Origin: Adenanthera pavonina
Taxonomy: Eukaryota > Streptophyta > Magnoliopsida > Fabales > Fabaceae
Direction: 5' to 3'
DNA length: 64,000 bases
Assembly: GCA_026686845.1 (NCBI GenBank)
Contig: JAIVEN010000012.1
Coordinates: 12,650,501 to 12,714,500 of the forward strand
In this document: positions 1 through 10,488 of the stretch, piece after piece
Position numbering within the stretch: the stretch's first letter is position 1
Layout of the letters: every line of letters starts with the position of its first letter
Translations under genes and position numbers: made by a program
Notes under the pieces: model-generated
Seen by the model: the letters and a program-made list of their open reading frames with translations, nothing else
What the model was told of the DNA's origin: nothing
Databases searched by the model: none

Positions 1-754
1 TGAATGTATGTTTGGTTATGTTTATGTGGAATGTGTTATGCAGGTGTTTTCAGAGTGTTAAGTGTTTGTGAGATGGTTTGGTAGTATTTGTGAGCCCAGA
101 GTGGTTTGGGCCTGATGGTTGGGTTTTAGAGCCTACAGCTCATCTTGTGATGTTGAGGTTCAAGGGGGTCAAAACTCAGAGGAGTGGTTCCTTTGAGATG
201 AAACCTCTTTGGGCATGTTAGGTTGGGGATTTTGGACCTGTTCGAGTGGTCTCTGAGTGACTAGTTGTCTTTGATGACAATTGGAAGGGGTTAGTGATGA
301 GTTTTGGTCAAGAAGTGGCCAAAATGGTGTTAAGGGTCCAGAATCTCCATATGGAGATGGATTGAGGTGAAGGTGGTGTTTGTGGTTAGTTTGGGACTAG
401 ATTGACTTGTAGGAGTTGGAATCAAGTCAATCGGAGGTCGGAGCATAAAGTTATACGCGTCAGAAGTTCGCCCCAGAGTTTAGTTTTGCTGACATGGGAG
501 ATCAGCAGAGGGCGCCACGGTGCCAGTGTCCAGGCCGCGGCGCCAGTGATGGCAGTAGCGAGGGAGAAACAGAGTAGGCCGGAACCGCGGCGGTACTGTA
601 GCAGTCACGGCCCCAGCATAAAATTTGGTGTTTATGGGTTTGTTTCCGTTGTTTTGGAGTATTGTAGTGTCGTTTTGGATTGTTTGGGTTATGATTGTTT
701 GAGTTTCGAGAATTTGTGGTTATTCTTGGAAGTATGTAAAGGTAGGATGTTACA
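1..754 (+). repeat. LTR family 1, terminal part (copy A), cut by window edge
   Basis: This is the terminal part of a long LTR of the family also seen at 2068-3510, 5859-9002, 16070-18709, 18951-44902, 19591-22052 and 54433-56945. Shared landmarks in order are a module with 'ccaaaatg..tccagaatctccatatggagat', then 'ggaatcaagtcaatcggagg', then 'agttatacgcgtcagaagttcg', then a GC-rich 'cgcggcg' stretch, and a terminus ending GATGTTACA. The GC-rich island (about 510-610) stands out from the AT-rich surroundings. The other LTR edge lies outside the window, so no target duplication can be tested. It appears to sit inside the family-2 LTR that continues at 755. Class is unassigned; the TGTAACA/TGTTACA-type ends fit Ty3/gypsy LTRs (inference). 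Confidence 0.7.
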
Positions 755-2067
755 GCTTAGTCATCTTACTTTTTTTCCCCCAAATACTTCTTTGAGAAGT
801 AGTCTTCAATATGAATAAAATATTGCCATTTTTTTTTCACATGGGCTGTCACTTCCTTCTTACTTGTGCAGCACGTGGTCACCCTAAAGAAGAGAGGATA
901 ATATAATGCTTAATCATGATTAACTTGCTTTAACCTTTGATTAAGTTTAAACTACTTCTTAAGTAATTGTGGGAAATTAACAAAATGATTGGATCTTCCC
1001 CATATGGCTACTGCAAGTCATGCCATATAAGGGTGTTTTTATCCAAAAATTGCTCCATAATTTTTAATGGTCCAAAATATCTTGTATCGATAACTTTTAC
1101 CCCGTACATATGAATCATCTTTACCATGATTATAACTTAATTGATACAGGATTGTCCAAAATTCATCCTTAAGCTAAATCATTATTTTGACCTATAATAC
1201 ATCTGGGTAAGGTCTAATCATTGTCCTCATATTGCATTTTATTTAGTCCCCGATTACTTTATCGGTAGAAAATTTGCACCTTTATTCCTTAATTCAAAGA
1301 ATAAATTCATACAAACGCAGTTAGTCTCAAAGCAGTATTTCTTTGACTTCATCTCATTGAGGGCTTCATTTTGACTATAATTTTATATTACCCTTGACCC
1401 CAAGGCAAATTTATAATTTTTTAAACTTTCGGGTCCTTTTTGTAATTTTACCCAAGGACAAAAATGAATAAAATTCTTTATTGCAAAGTCATTTTACATA
1501 GAATTCTCATTCTTGGGGGAAAAATGACCTTTTTGCCCTTTGTTGTCTCTTTTTGAGTCTCAATTTTTGTTGTTTCTCTATGCACTTTACGATATCAACA
1601 TTCTTTCCCTTGGGCTTAAATGAAATTTCCATACCTTACTTCTAATACGAGAAATGACATTTTACCCCTAAGTCAAGACAAAAACATAATTATCAATTCT
1701 TCTTAGCACTATCTTGTAATTTTTCCTAAAGACCAATTTTTTAATATTTATTTTTGCACTATTCACATTAACCTTCAAATTGGTCCATTTCTCAACCTAA
1801 ACCACCTGGGGATGCAATACTTATACTGCTGTGCTCAACTCGAGGTGAGCACGAGTAGTATATTGCATACCTTCTAAGTAAGTTCTGGAATTAATTCCTA
1901 TTTAAGACCTTATGGAAAATTAATTTCAATTAAGGACCAAATATAACTTGTAAAAATAATATGGAAAATTAATTCAATCTAGAGACTAAGCATGTAACTT
2001 CTCTGTCTCACTTCCTTTCCCATCTTTTCATGTATTTTATGGTATCCGTAAAATTAGGGATATTACA
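755..2067 (-). repeat. LTR family 2, partial (copy O)
   Basis: This is the distal part of a family-2 LTR in the same orientation as 39919-42485. Shared landmarks are 'ttaatcatgattaac', a 'gggcttcattttgactataa' module, 'gatgcaatacttatac', 'aattaaggaccaa', 'cccatcttttcatg' and the end 'agggatattaca'. It is interrupted on the left by the family-1 LTR ending at 754. It seems to be inserted in the family-1 LTR that resumes at 2068. The proximal part lies outside the window. No coding capacity is visible. Confidence 0.65.
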
Positions 2068-3510
2068 TAAATCACTACTAATTCGGGTGGTCCAAGGGAA
2101 GGAAAATCAAGATCCAATCACTTGTGTGGCCTTTGGCTGGGTTATACTAGTAAGCGGAGAGCTTAGTGATGTCCCAAAATCAGTTTTAACCAGTTATTGG
2201 AAGGAAATCACTTATCGGGTATACCTTGTGATGGTAACTAGCCCGTGGTTCTAACAGTGTATTTTGGTAATACTGATTTCATTGCATTCACATTACATAT
2301 ATCTGTATATATATTGTTTGGTTGTTGTCTTCCTCCGTTACTGGGACGTTTGTCTCAGCCCTCATAGGGAAAACATTTACATGGATAGGACCTAGCTCTA
2401 GCAGGAGTAGCGGAGACAAATAGGTCCTCTTGGGAACATACGAGATACTAGAGTACTCATGTTAGTAGGTGTTACACATGTTATATTTAGTATTGTGCCA
2501 ATCGTAGGATACTACTCAATGCCATATGTAATTGTTATGCACGTGTTTCTTAGGGACTATCTATGTATTCTTGTCCCTCGTGTATTACCTATGTGACTTG
2601 GCCTTAATGTTGGATGAGACTACCTTGGGTTTAGAGGTATATGTTGGGTGAATGCGTGGTTGTGTGTATGTTTGAGATAGTAGTCTAAACCATCTTATCA
2701 TTTTTGTAAGGATTGTTGTAGTGGTTGTTTTGATATGTCGAGTTTTGTGGCCCTTTGTTGTCATAGTGAGTTTTGCCCCTAGGCAATGGGTGGCCTTTGT
2801 GTGTCTTGATGAATGTGAGTGATTTATGTGTGTTATGATTGTAGACCCCGGTTGAGTAAGGATGTGTTTGTTCATATTGTATGTTGCCCTGTTAGTCAAA
2901 GGTCTCGTGTGGATGTCCATTTTGGTGTTGTTGTGGTAAAATGGGTATATAACCCATTTGTGGTATCATAGTGCTAAGGGATTTAAATTCTACAGGAATG
3001 GTTTCCTTAGGATGAGATTGCCTTAAACTTACTCTTGGGAGTATTTGGGACCTGAGTCAAGTTCTAGTACTGATGCTAGTGGGATGGTTTAGCATTGAGA
3101 GGCCCAAGTGCCAAGTTTTAGTCCAAAACTGATCATTTCAGTCTTAGACGTCCAAAATCACCATATGGAGGTATTTTATAACATGGCTGGTATCTATAGT
3201 TAGAATGAGAGTAGAGTGACCTGTAACAGTTAAAATCAAGTCAATCAGAGATTGGAGTAAGAAGTTACGCGCGTCGAAAATTCATCAGGAAAATAAAAAA
3301 ATTGCTGATATTTTATCAGTATTCAGTGCCGCAGCGCCAGTGGTTCAGGTTTTGACACAACTCCATTCTATTTTTTTACCCTGTTCGACCAGAGCATTCT
3401 CCTGCTATGGCATCCTTGGTCTTACCACGACGACGCCCTCTATTTTGTCTCGTTGGTGCTGTTTTGCATTCTTGGTAGTGATTTGGGGTTTTTATGTTTA
3501 GGGTGTTATA
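2068..3510 (+). repeat. LTR family 1, distal half (copy B)
   Basis: This matches the second half of the family-1 LTR. Landmarks are 'gggtggtccaagggaagg', 'gatgtcccaaaatcag', 'tactgggacgtttgtctcag', 'agtctaaaccatctt', 'atcaagtcaatcagag', 'aagttacgcgcgtcgaaaattc' and an end near GGGTGTTATA. The first half is missing because the family-2 LTR ending at 2067 interrupts it and its left part lies outside the window. The exact right terminus (3510 or 3512) and the target duplication cannot be fixed. Confidence 0.65.
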
Positions 3511-3511
3511 C

Positions 3512-4640
3512 AAGTGGCAGTTCAAAGCCTTGCCTCTTGATTTATATATCCACACACTTACGTCTCATAGATTTAGGTTCAAGAGTGATGAGGACAAGCT
3601 AGGAGAAACAATGGACTATGAAAGAATTCAAGACTTGCTTCAAGGTGTTGGAAGACTAATGACCAGAGTTAAAGCAAAAGCCATGAAGCAAGCCATTAAT
3701 GGGTCGATCCAAAGTATGATTAATATGGAACTATTGTATTTGAATGCCTTTGAGGCCCAAATCAAAGAAAGAGGCAAGCTAAATTAAACATGTGGAGCCA
3801 AGTTCTATTCAAAGAGTCCAACTTGGAGAAAGCCCAATAACAAGAATTCACTTAAAATCCATGTGCTTCTCATGTGGTCACGAAAGGTAATGTTTTTAAT
3901 AATATTTTATTAGGATTATTTTTATCCATTTGTTTCCTTTTTGAATAAAGAACATGTAATCACAAATTTGATTTGTTTTCCTTTTATTTAGGAATATGAT
4001 TCAGCATATTCTCTTCCTTTTTGCATTAAAAAGGAGCCAACCTTTTGCAGAGTCTAAATTAGAATTGATTGCTCCTTTTTGCATTAATGAGCTAAACTAT
4101 GGTTAGGTTTATGGGCTAAACTAGATTTAGTTTGTGGGGGTAATATTTACCTACAAATTGGAATCTCTTGTACTCTTATATATCACAATATGAATGAATG
4201 AATTTCTCTTAGCAACTTTGTTATTGTTTAGTGAGTTTTTTCTTGCTCATCCTTGAGTGCCAGAAAGAATAAAGACTTATTAGGGAGTGGTGATCCTTGT
4301 GGAGTCCCGGGTGATCCTTGTGGGTTCTCTTAGAGCCTTTCCCTTTAGACCAACATTTTGTTTCTTCTTCTTATTTTCATTGTTTTCTATTTTTTAGTTT
4401 TTTGTTCTTTGCTGTTCTTGTGTTTAGTTTGTGTTCCCTTTAGTTCCATGATCCAATACTCAAAGTAGGCTCTTAGGATGGGTTCCTAAAATGTCTCCCA
4501 TAAAAGAGTCTTACCAAAAGTTAGGCCTCGAAGCACGTAAATATATGAACCTAAGTAAATTTTTTCTTTTAATTAAATCTTAGCATTGCAGATAGTGGCT
4601 TAAGGAACACATTTCATTAAGTCGATTGTCAGGAGAAAAT
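3512..4640 (+). mobile_element. Ty3/gypsy remnant: pol C-terminus plus 3' LTR-like sequence
   Basis: Around 3575-3787 a short reading frame ends with residues GVGRLMTRVKAKAMKQAING and then an acidic/polar tail. This resembles the 'GPMTRARAK' type tail at the C-terminus of plant Ty3/gypsy polyproteins (family knowledge; the resemblance is short). After the stop the sequence turns non-coding and looks like an LTR of this group: 'cttgtactcttatatat', then repeated 'gaatgaatgaat', then 'gtgatccttgtgg' repeated with a 12-20 bp offset (about 4290-4322). No integrase, RT or RNase H remains. The upstream part was probably removed or separated by the family-1 LTR ending at 3510. The right edge is uncertain. 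Confidence 0.45.
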
Positions 4641-5858
4641 GGGTTTGGGCATGTAGATAGTGACTCTAGCACATTGCCACAAGATCTTTGAGGACATTAT
4701 GGTCATTTTAAAGATACAATTTTGTGCTTTTATCTACTGTTGCATACTTGTTTTTAGGAGGCAAACAAGCTGTTCCATATTCAATTCATCCCTTAATCTA
4801 AAACCAGTGATAGGGAAATCACAAAAAATGCTTGAAGAAGTAGGAATATGTTCACATTGGAAACAAATTCAAACTGGAAAGTTGTTAAAAAAATCTGCCC
4901 TTACACAAATTACTCTAGCTTTTTCCCAGTCATAACTGTGACCATATCACTTAAACCAGGTTAAGGGTCTGGTTGTATGGGTCTCATAACAGCTGGAAGA
5001 AATAGGCCAAAGCCACCGATAAGGCAGGAAGCTGTGACCACTGGTTCCTAAATGATAAACATGTTCAGTTTCTACATGACAGCCAGTTTTATCTCTTGTG
5101 CCTTTCTTCCTGTGAGACTCTCCCTTGGATTGCTTCGTTACTCAATTCATTATGTTCTTTAGAAAAGTTGAAGCTTTTATACTTGCCTACTGTTACGTAC
5201 ATTAAGTGTTATTCAGTTCTTAATTCTGGGTTTTATGAGGACATCATCCTTATATCTAAGAAAACTATGTAAACGACAGAAGAGACTCAATTCACAAATT
5301 AGAAGAGTTAGGTCATGATTTCACATTCATTAAGGTATTAACCTTTGGCATGCTCGCATTATTGGAATACTAGAATATATGGATTAGAATTAATAGTAAA
5401 AATTTTGTATCTATAAAATAAGGTGTTAAGGTGTCAACTTGGGATACCCTTGGTATTAAGAAAAATTATATCCGTAGTGCAATCATACAAATATTAAATA
5501 ATTGTTTTGTGCTTTTTAGTAAAATGAATTGGAACATATTAATTAATTGGATAAACTATAATATGATGGAATATTCAATTATAGCTATTTTAGAAGAGAC
5601 ATTAACTTGCAGGCTATTGTTGAAGTCAGTGATCCTATTTAAATTGATTGTAAAGACAATCCTATAATTTTTAGAGAGGTTAGAAACCCTAATTCTGGTG
5701 ATAGACACCACATTTTCTCTCCTTTCTTTGATCTCATTCCACTTTGCTCTAAAAGTTGGCCAAGCATCTTGAAACTCTTCTTTGTTTTCATCATTGTCAT
5801 GGCTAACATGAGTCCAACACTCTTTTGAGATATGAAGGATCTTATCTTGAACTATTAT
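4641..5858. other. Unassigned AT-rich intergenic sequence
   Basis: The short open frames here (for example about 4660-4935 and 5431-5667) have no recognisable motifs and AT-driven composition. I see no transposon termini or RNA gene. The sequence 'gaaaccctaattctggtg' near 5690 looks like generic plant UTR-type sequence, but no adjoining exon is visible. Confidence 0.4.
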
Positions 5859-8800
5859 TGTAACATCCTAAGGAAACACAGACACAAACTACCTCTGATG
5901 ACCATAACTTAACTAGAGAATCCTGAAGGAACTTGAAAGGATAGAGAACTAAGGGGAGAAGAGCTAGAAAATTAAGGATAACACAAACAAATGACCTAAA
6001 AACCTAGATTAAGGGGGAAAGGACATGGAAGAAGAAATAGAGGTGTGGAGCTGCAGCCTAGGAAGATGGCATTGTAGCACTGGAATCTACTGTCAAATGA
6101 CAACAAATCTAGTTTTCTAAACAAATTTCAAATATGCATAACTCTCCAATTAGACTGTCGATTGGCGTGATTCCAATGTCTATAAGTCACTCTTTACCTT
6201 TTCCAACTAGAGACACCAACGCCACCTCAAAAGTTCTTCGTATGGAGAATTTGAATACCTATAAGCAAAATAGTCATTTTTAGGCCAAAACTTGGCATCA
6301 CTACCTCCTAAATTCAAATCATTAACCTTTTGGTCACCAAATCTTTTCTAGTAGTCACAAATAATAAAAGGATATTGTTTAAGGAAGTGACACCCCAAGA
6401 AAACCATTCTCTTAGGTTTTGCCTCTCTTGAACCCCAAATCCACCTATCGATTGACATACCCTTTTTCCCCCAATGCACTAAAACTCCCATATAACTCTA
6501 TACCTTACTCAAACTCATTGAGCACATGGGCAACCAATGCCCTAGACCTCGGTCTCTCATTAACAATGAATGTGGCATATGCCCAACAATACCCTATAAT
6601 TAACCACCATACCTTATTACAAAACACTATGATAGGTTTAACACAATCAAACCATAGAAAATACAACCTTACCAAACACTAAACATACATCCAGACACAT
6701 CTTAACCCCAACAACCCTGGGCTATAGATGACAAAAGAGATATACATCTAAATAGGAACCCAAGCTAATGATCAAGAGGATTCACATAAAACCACATCAC
6801 ACATGGTATCTAGTCATACCTTTATACTTAGCACAATACTAAATAAACATATAACATGTATTTTCAAATATGCTCATACCGATCATGAGTACTTTGATAT
6901 CCCATACACTAGCTAAAGGAAAAACCACCTCGGGTGCCATCTTGCTAGAACTAAAATTCTCTCCTATAAATGGGTGTCAACAAGGGGTGAGACAAACATT
7001 TTAGTAACCAGGGGCAACCATAAAACACAAGATTTCATTATAAAAAGATTTCAAACACATGCAATACATTACTAGTAAGGTACACAATTCTATATATATA
7101 TATTTACACTTATACAATATGCAATATGTGAAATGCCGTGCACATGTTATGCAAAACCCACATCAATTAGAGCAGGAAAAATGAGCTAGTTACTATCACA
7201 AAGTAACTTTGATAAATAGCCCCATTCCAACAATCTGTAAAGGCCAATTCTGGGGCACTACTAAACTCACTACTATTAGTCATAACTTGACCAAATGTCA
7301 TTCTACTAATGAGTAGACCATGGGTCCCCTTCCCCTGGACCACCTGAATTGGTGGTGATTTAGGAAAGGTGTATCTCCAAATCCATTACCACTTGGATCT
7401 TCCTAGCTAAAGAACAATAATTTAGTGGCAGGGATACATATCAATCTCGACACCTGGACATGAGGCCTTGCAAGTCCCATTAGTGGATTAGCATACCACG
7501 TGATATCACAAGTCATCATCATCCATCCATCCAATGCTCAACATGCATGATCCAAGTAATAATGCCTTTCATGCTATGCCAACATGTCATTATCATACTC
7601 AATCATTATTATTATCATTACCATGCTAACATAATATCATCACAATAGTTATCACATAGGGATGGATAAAGTCATAAGTATATCAATATTCATCATGCTC
7701 ATAAACATACATCGATATAGTCAAATTCTTATACGCTCATTCATTCACACATACATAAACATTTAGATATAGACTAACCATTTCCAATTCCAAGTCTTAC
7801 TTTTCAAAGGTATAAAAGGGTTTGTGAAGAACTTACTAGCTGTGATAATACATACATATCATGATATAAAAAAGATTTCAAAGATATAATGTTAAATAGA
7901 AGTTACTCCCCAGTTACCCTCAAGTTACCGTATACTCATCAGACCTCGGTAGGCCAAAGGATCACCAACTGTAACATATAAGAGGACATACAATCCACAA
8001 AAATTAGTTAGCATTCAACACCTATCTAAGCCCAACATTCAACAAGATTCCAATAAAACTGTTAGAATTTACCTAATATCACTTAGTGTCTCTAAGGCCC
8101 AATTCCACCATAACACAATTTAATCACTTACCGATGATTTCTCCGCTTTCAAATAACTTCTTGGAGTACAAATACCTCATCAAAGCAAGTACACATCCTA
8201 TACAAGCACCAAACACAAGTATCATGACCAATCACATCCTCTGGTAGAACTCAAATCAATCTTCCAAGCATAATCCCAATAAAATCATGATTTCAAACAC
8301 CAACCCATGCACAAAACATCCAAATACACACACAATCAAATTCAATCCTCTCCAAATTCGTACTCCACCAAGAACCCAAATCAAAGACTAGGGTTTGGAG
8401 AATTAATCACACAATCAACCAAAATCCATAATCCAAAGCTTAAATACACCCAATAACACATTATTGAAGCATTTAAATACAATTTAATCTGTGGAAATTC
8501 ATCCCAACCAGACCCCCAACATCCAACACCAAATCCACAGTCAAAAATCAGAAAAAGAAGAAGGAGCAAGTGGAGAATTATCATATCTACAAAATCCAAG
8601 CTTCTCAGAGCTCCAAAACACATCCTAACACCTCAGACCTTCAAATCCTAACAAAAAACCTTTGATCTCCTCTGTTTCTCTGTCTCCCTTCAACTGGTTC
8701 ATGTTATTTAAAAATAGAGTTCGCAATATGGCATCGTGGCGGGGGTTATTGGTGATGTGGTGCTAGTGCTCTTTGTCTCCAAATTTCACTGGCACGGGAA

Positions 8801-9002
8801 ATTTTTCTTCCTTCTTCCTTTTTCTCAACTTTTCCTCCGGCCCTAGCCCCTCTAGACTTACACCAATCCAAAAGTATTCTTCCATGAGTCCACTAACATG
8901 TTCAGAAGAATCAAAACACTGAGCACCTCGCAATTTGTTGGCAACAATAGCAAAACATGTTCATTCACAAAACTCAATTTAAAATTATTCAATGAGGTGT
9001 CA
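5859..9002 (-). repeat. Solo LTR, family 1 (copy C), old and diverged
   Basis: It begins TGTAACATCC at 5859 and runs through the family-1 landmarks in reverse order: 'cataactctccaattagac', 'gattggcgtgattccaa', 'gtatggagaatttgaa', 'ggggtgagacaaacattttagtaacc', 'agttaccctcaagttacc', and an end near GAGGTGTCA at 8996-9002. It is longer than the ~2.5-kb copies and more AT-rich. I could not find a matching 5-bp duplication (ATTAT on the left, CTCTA on the right), so the right edge is approximate or the duplication has decayed. Confidence 0.6.
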
Positions 9003-9584
9003 CTCTAAATGCATAGAATAAATTATTTTATATATTAATCGCCTAAAAATATTGTATAATAAATTTGATCATTTCAATTTATTTGCTATTAGTTTAGTTC
9101 AAAATAAAAAAAATGCCGTAATATCGTTCTTAAATCAGAATTAAATAATATGATGTATAATTAAATTTATATCATATATAGTTGAATATTGGACACAGCA
9201 GCGTGTTGGGTAAGGCAAAAATTAATTAATAATAGAGGGAAGGCAATGGAAAATCTTATCGTTAATATGTGTATATGTATAGATATATTAGTTGATGATT
9301 TTAAAGGCTTCTTCATCCGCTTCACTTTTAATCTATATATGCAATAATGTTCACAGTTATCGATCCACGTTTCAAATCAAGCTTCGAATTGTGTCGGTCA
9401 TCATATATCCAGTGTATGATGTATATATAATTATATATATATGTATGTATGGATTATTAATGACATATAAATACTCTAATTTCTTTTACAAATTTAAACT
9501 TATTCAGTAACATAATTTAACGCGAATCCCCTACCCAATGATAAACGTATGCATTACTAAGAGACGGACTTGGAGAAGCACAGG
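9003..9584. other. Unassigned AT-rich sequence upstream of the P450 relic
   Basis: It is very AT-rich with TATATA runs around 9420-9445. It could be intron or flank of the P450 relic that starts near 9585, since the relic opens right after an 'acag' acceptor-like sequence. No coding similarity was seen. Confidence 0.35.
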
Positions 9585-9999
9585 TATATGAAATGCGTCC
9601 TCAAGGAGACCCTCCGTCTGCACCCACCTGTCCCCTTACTCCTCCCTCCACGAGAAGGTGGAAGGCGCTGAGTTTTCAGGGTACTTCATTCCGAAGAAAT
9701 CATGTGTCATGATCAACGTTTGGGCCATTGGGAGAGATAGCAATTCCTGGCACGACCCTGACGCCTTCAAGTCCTTCGCTTCCTTGAGGAGGGCGCCCCC
9801 AATTTAAAAGGGACCAACTTTGAGTTCATTCCTTTCGGGTCAGGTCGGAGGTCCTACCCTGGGATGCAACTCGTGGGAATTGCCAAATGGGATGAAGCCC
9901 AACGAGATTGACATGAGTGACGTCTTTGGACTCTCCGCTCCACGGGCGGGTCGACTCGTTGCGATTCCCAAAAGGCGTGTTGTGTGGCCTCTCTTTTAA
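9585..9999 (+). pseudogene. Cytochrome P450 pseudogene, CYP84 (ferulate 5-hydroxylase)-like C-terminal fragment
   Basis: CYP84 enzymes are ER-anchored haem monooxygenases that hydroxylate the 5-position of guaiacyl lignin precursors. Reading across breaks shows the K-helix segment KETLRLHPP (KETLR at 9603-9617), then a segment with GYFIPKKSC, INVWAIGRD and WHDPDAFKS, then the haem-loop region FEFIPFGSGRRS, and a C-terminal stretch with MKPNEIDMSDVFGLSAPRA ending at a stop at 9997-9999. Breaks: a 1-nt frameshift near 9650, another near 9778-9783, a deletion right after the haem loop (about 9868-9875) that joins it directly to the C-terminal WELPNG-like part, and loss of everything upstream of the K-helix. 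The codon at the invariant haem-ligand Cys position is TAC (Tyr, 9855-9857). P450 identity is secure. CYP84 assignment rests on recalled similarity of the C-terminal half. Confidence 0.85.
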
Positions 10000-10075
10000 T
10001 GGGAGGTTCTACTGTAGGTAAGCCAATCTGTGCTTTTATTTAAGAGGGTGGCATTGCAAAAACAGAGAGGGTGGT

Positions 10076-10198
10076 TGTTATGAGCACAAGTCCAAGGGGA
10101 GAGCCCATCCCAAAAGACTAGTCCATTAGGTGGGAGAACCCCATGTCCTTATAAACCCCACTTCTCATGTGAGGCTCCCCAATGTGGGACTCATAACA
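10076..10198 (-). repeat. TRIM terminal direct repeat, left copy
   Basis: This is a 123-bp copy identical to 10361-10483. It ends in short inverted repeats TGTTATGAG/CTCATAACA. Confidence 0.9.
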
Positions 10199-10360
10199 AT
10201 GCATCTCCGGTCGAAAGCCGACGTCCCCGGCGGCTCCACACCACGACACTTCACTCAGTGACACGTCACTCAACCTCCTTGTTGGTCGGAACCCTCCACC
10301 GGTTAGAACCCTCCGTGGGTAGCCCTCTCCGTGGTGTCGGCCTCTCAACGAAAGCACCAA

Positions 10361-10483
10361 TGTTATGAGCACAAGTCCAAGGGGAGAGCCCATCCCAAAA
10401 GACTAGTCCATTAGGTGGGAGAACCCCATGTCCTTATAAACCCCACTTCTCATGTGAGGCTCCCCAATGTGGGACTCATAACA
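10361..10483 (-). repeat. TRIM terminal direct repeat, right copy
   Basis: This is identical to the left copy. It is followed directly by the target duplication GTGGT at 10484-10488. Confidence 0.9.
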
Positions 10484-10488
10484 GTGGT

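Larger units (their letters stand above)
10076..10483 (-). mobile_element. TRIM (terminal-repeat retrotransposon in miniature), complete
   Basis: Two direct repeats of 123 bp (10076-10198 and 10361-10483) start TGTTATGAGC and end GACTCATAACA. They appear identical base for base and flank a 162-bp non-coding middle. The unit is bracketed by a perfect 5-bp duplication GTGGT (10071-10075 and 10484-10488). The size and TG...CA terminal repeats fit TRIM elements, which need proteins from autonomous LTR elements. On the minus strand the bases after the terminal repeat read TTGGTGCTTTCGTTGAGAG, the position where a primer-binding site should be. This is not the usual initiator-Met site, so the primer tRNA is unclear and the strand is tentative. 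Identical repeats imply a recent insertion. Confidence 0.9.

Noticed and set aside
402..818. 138-codon open frame
   Set aside because: It lies across the GC-rich island and end of a family-1 LTR and crosses the LTR boundary at 754. It has no domain and no matching frame in other LTR copies.
5431..5667. 78-codon AT-rich frame
   Set aside because: It has no motif, and its composition equals the surrounding spacer.
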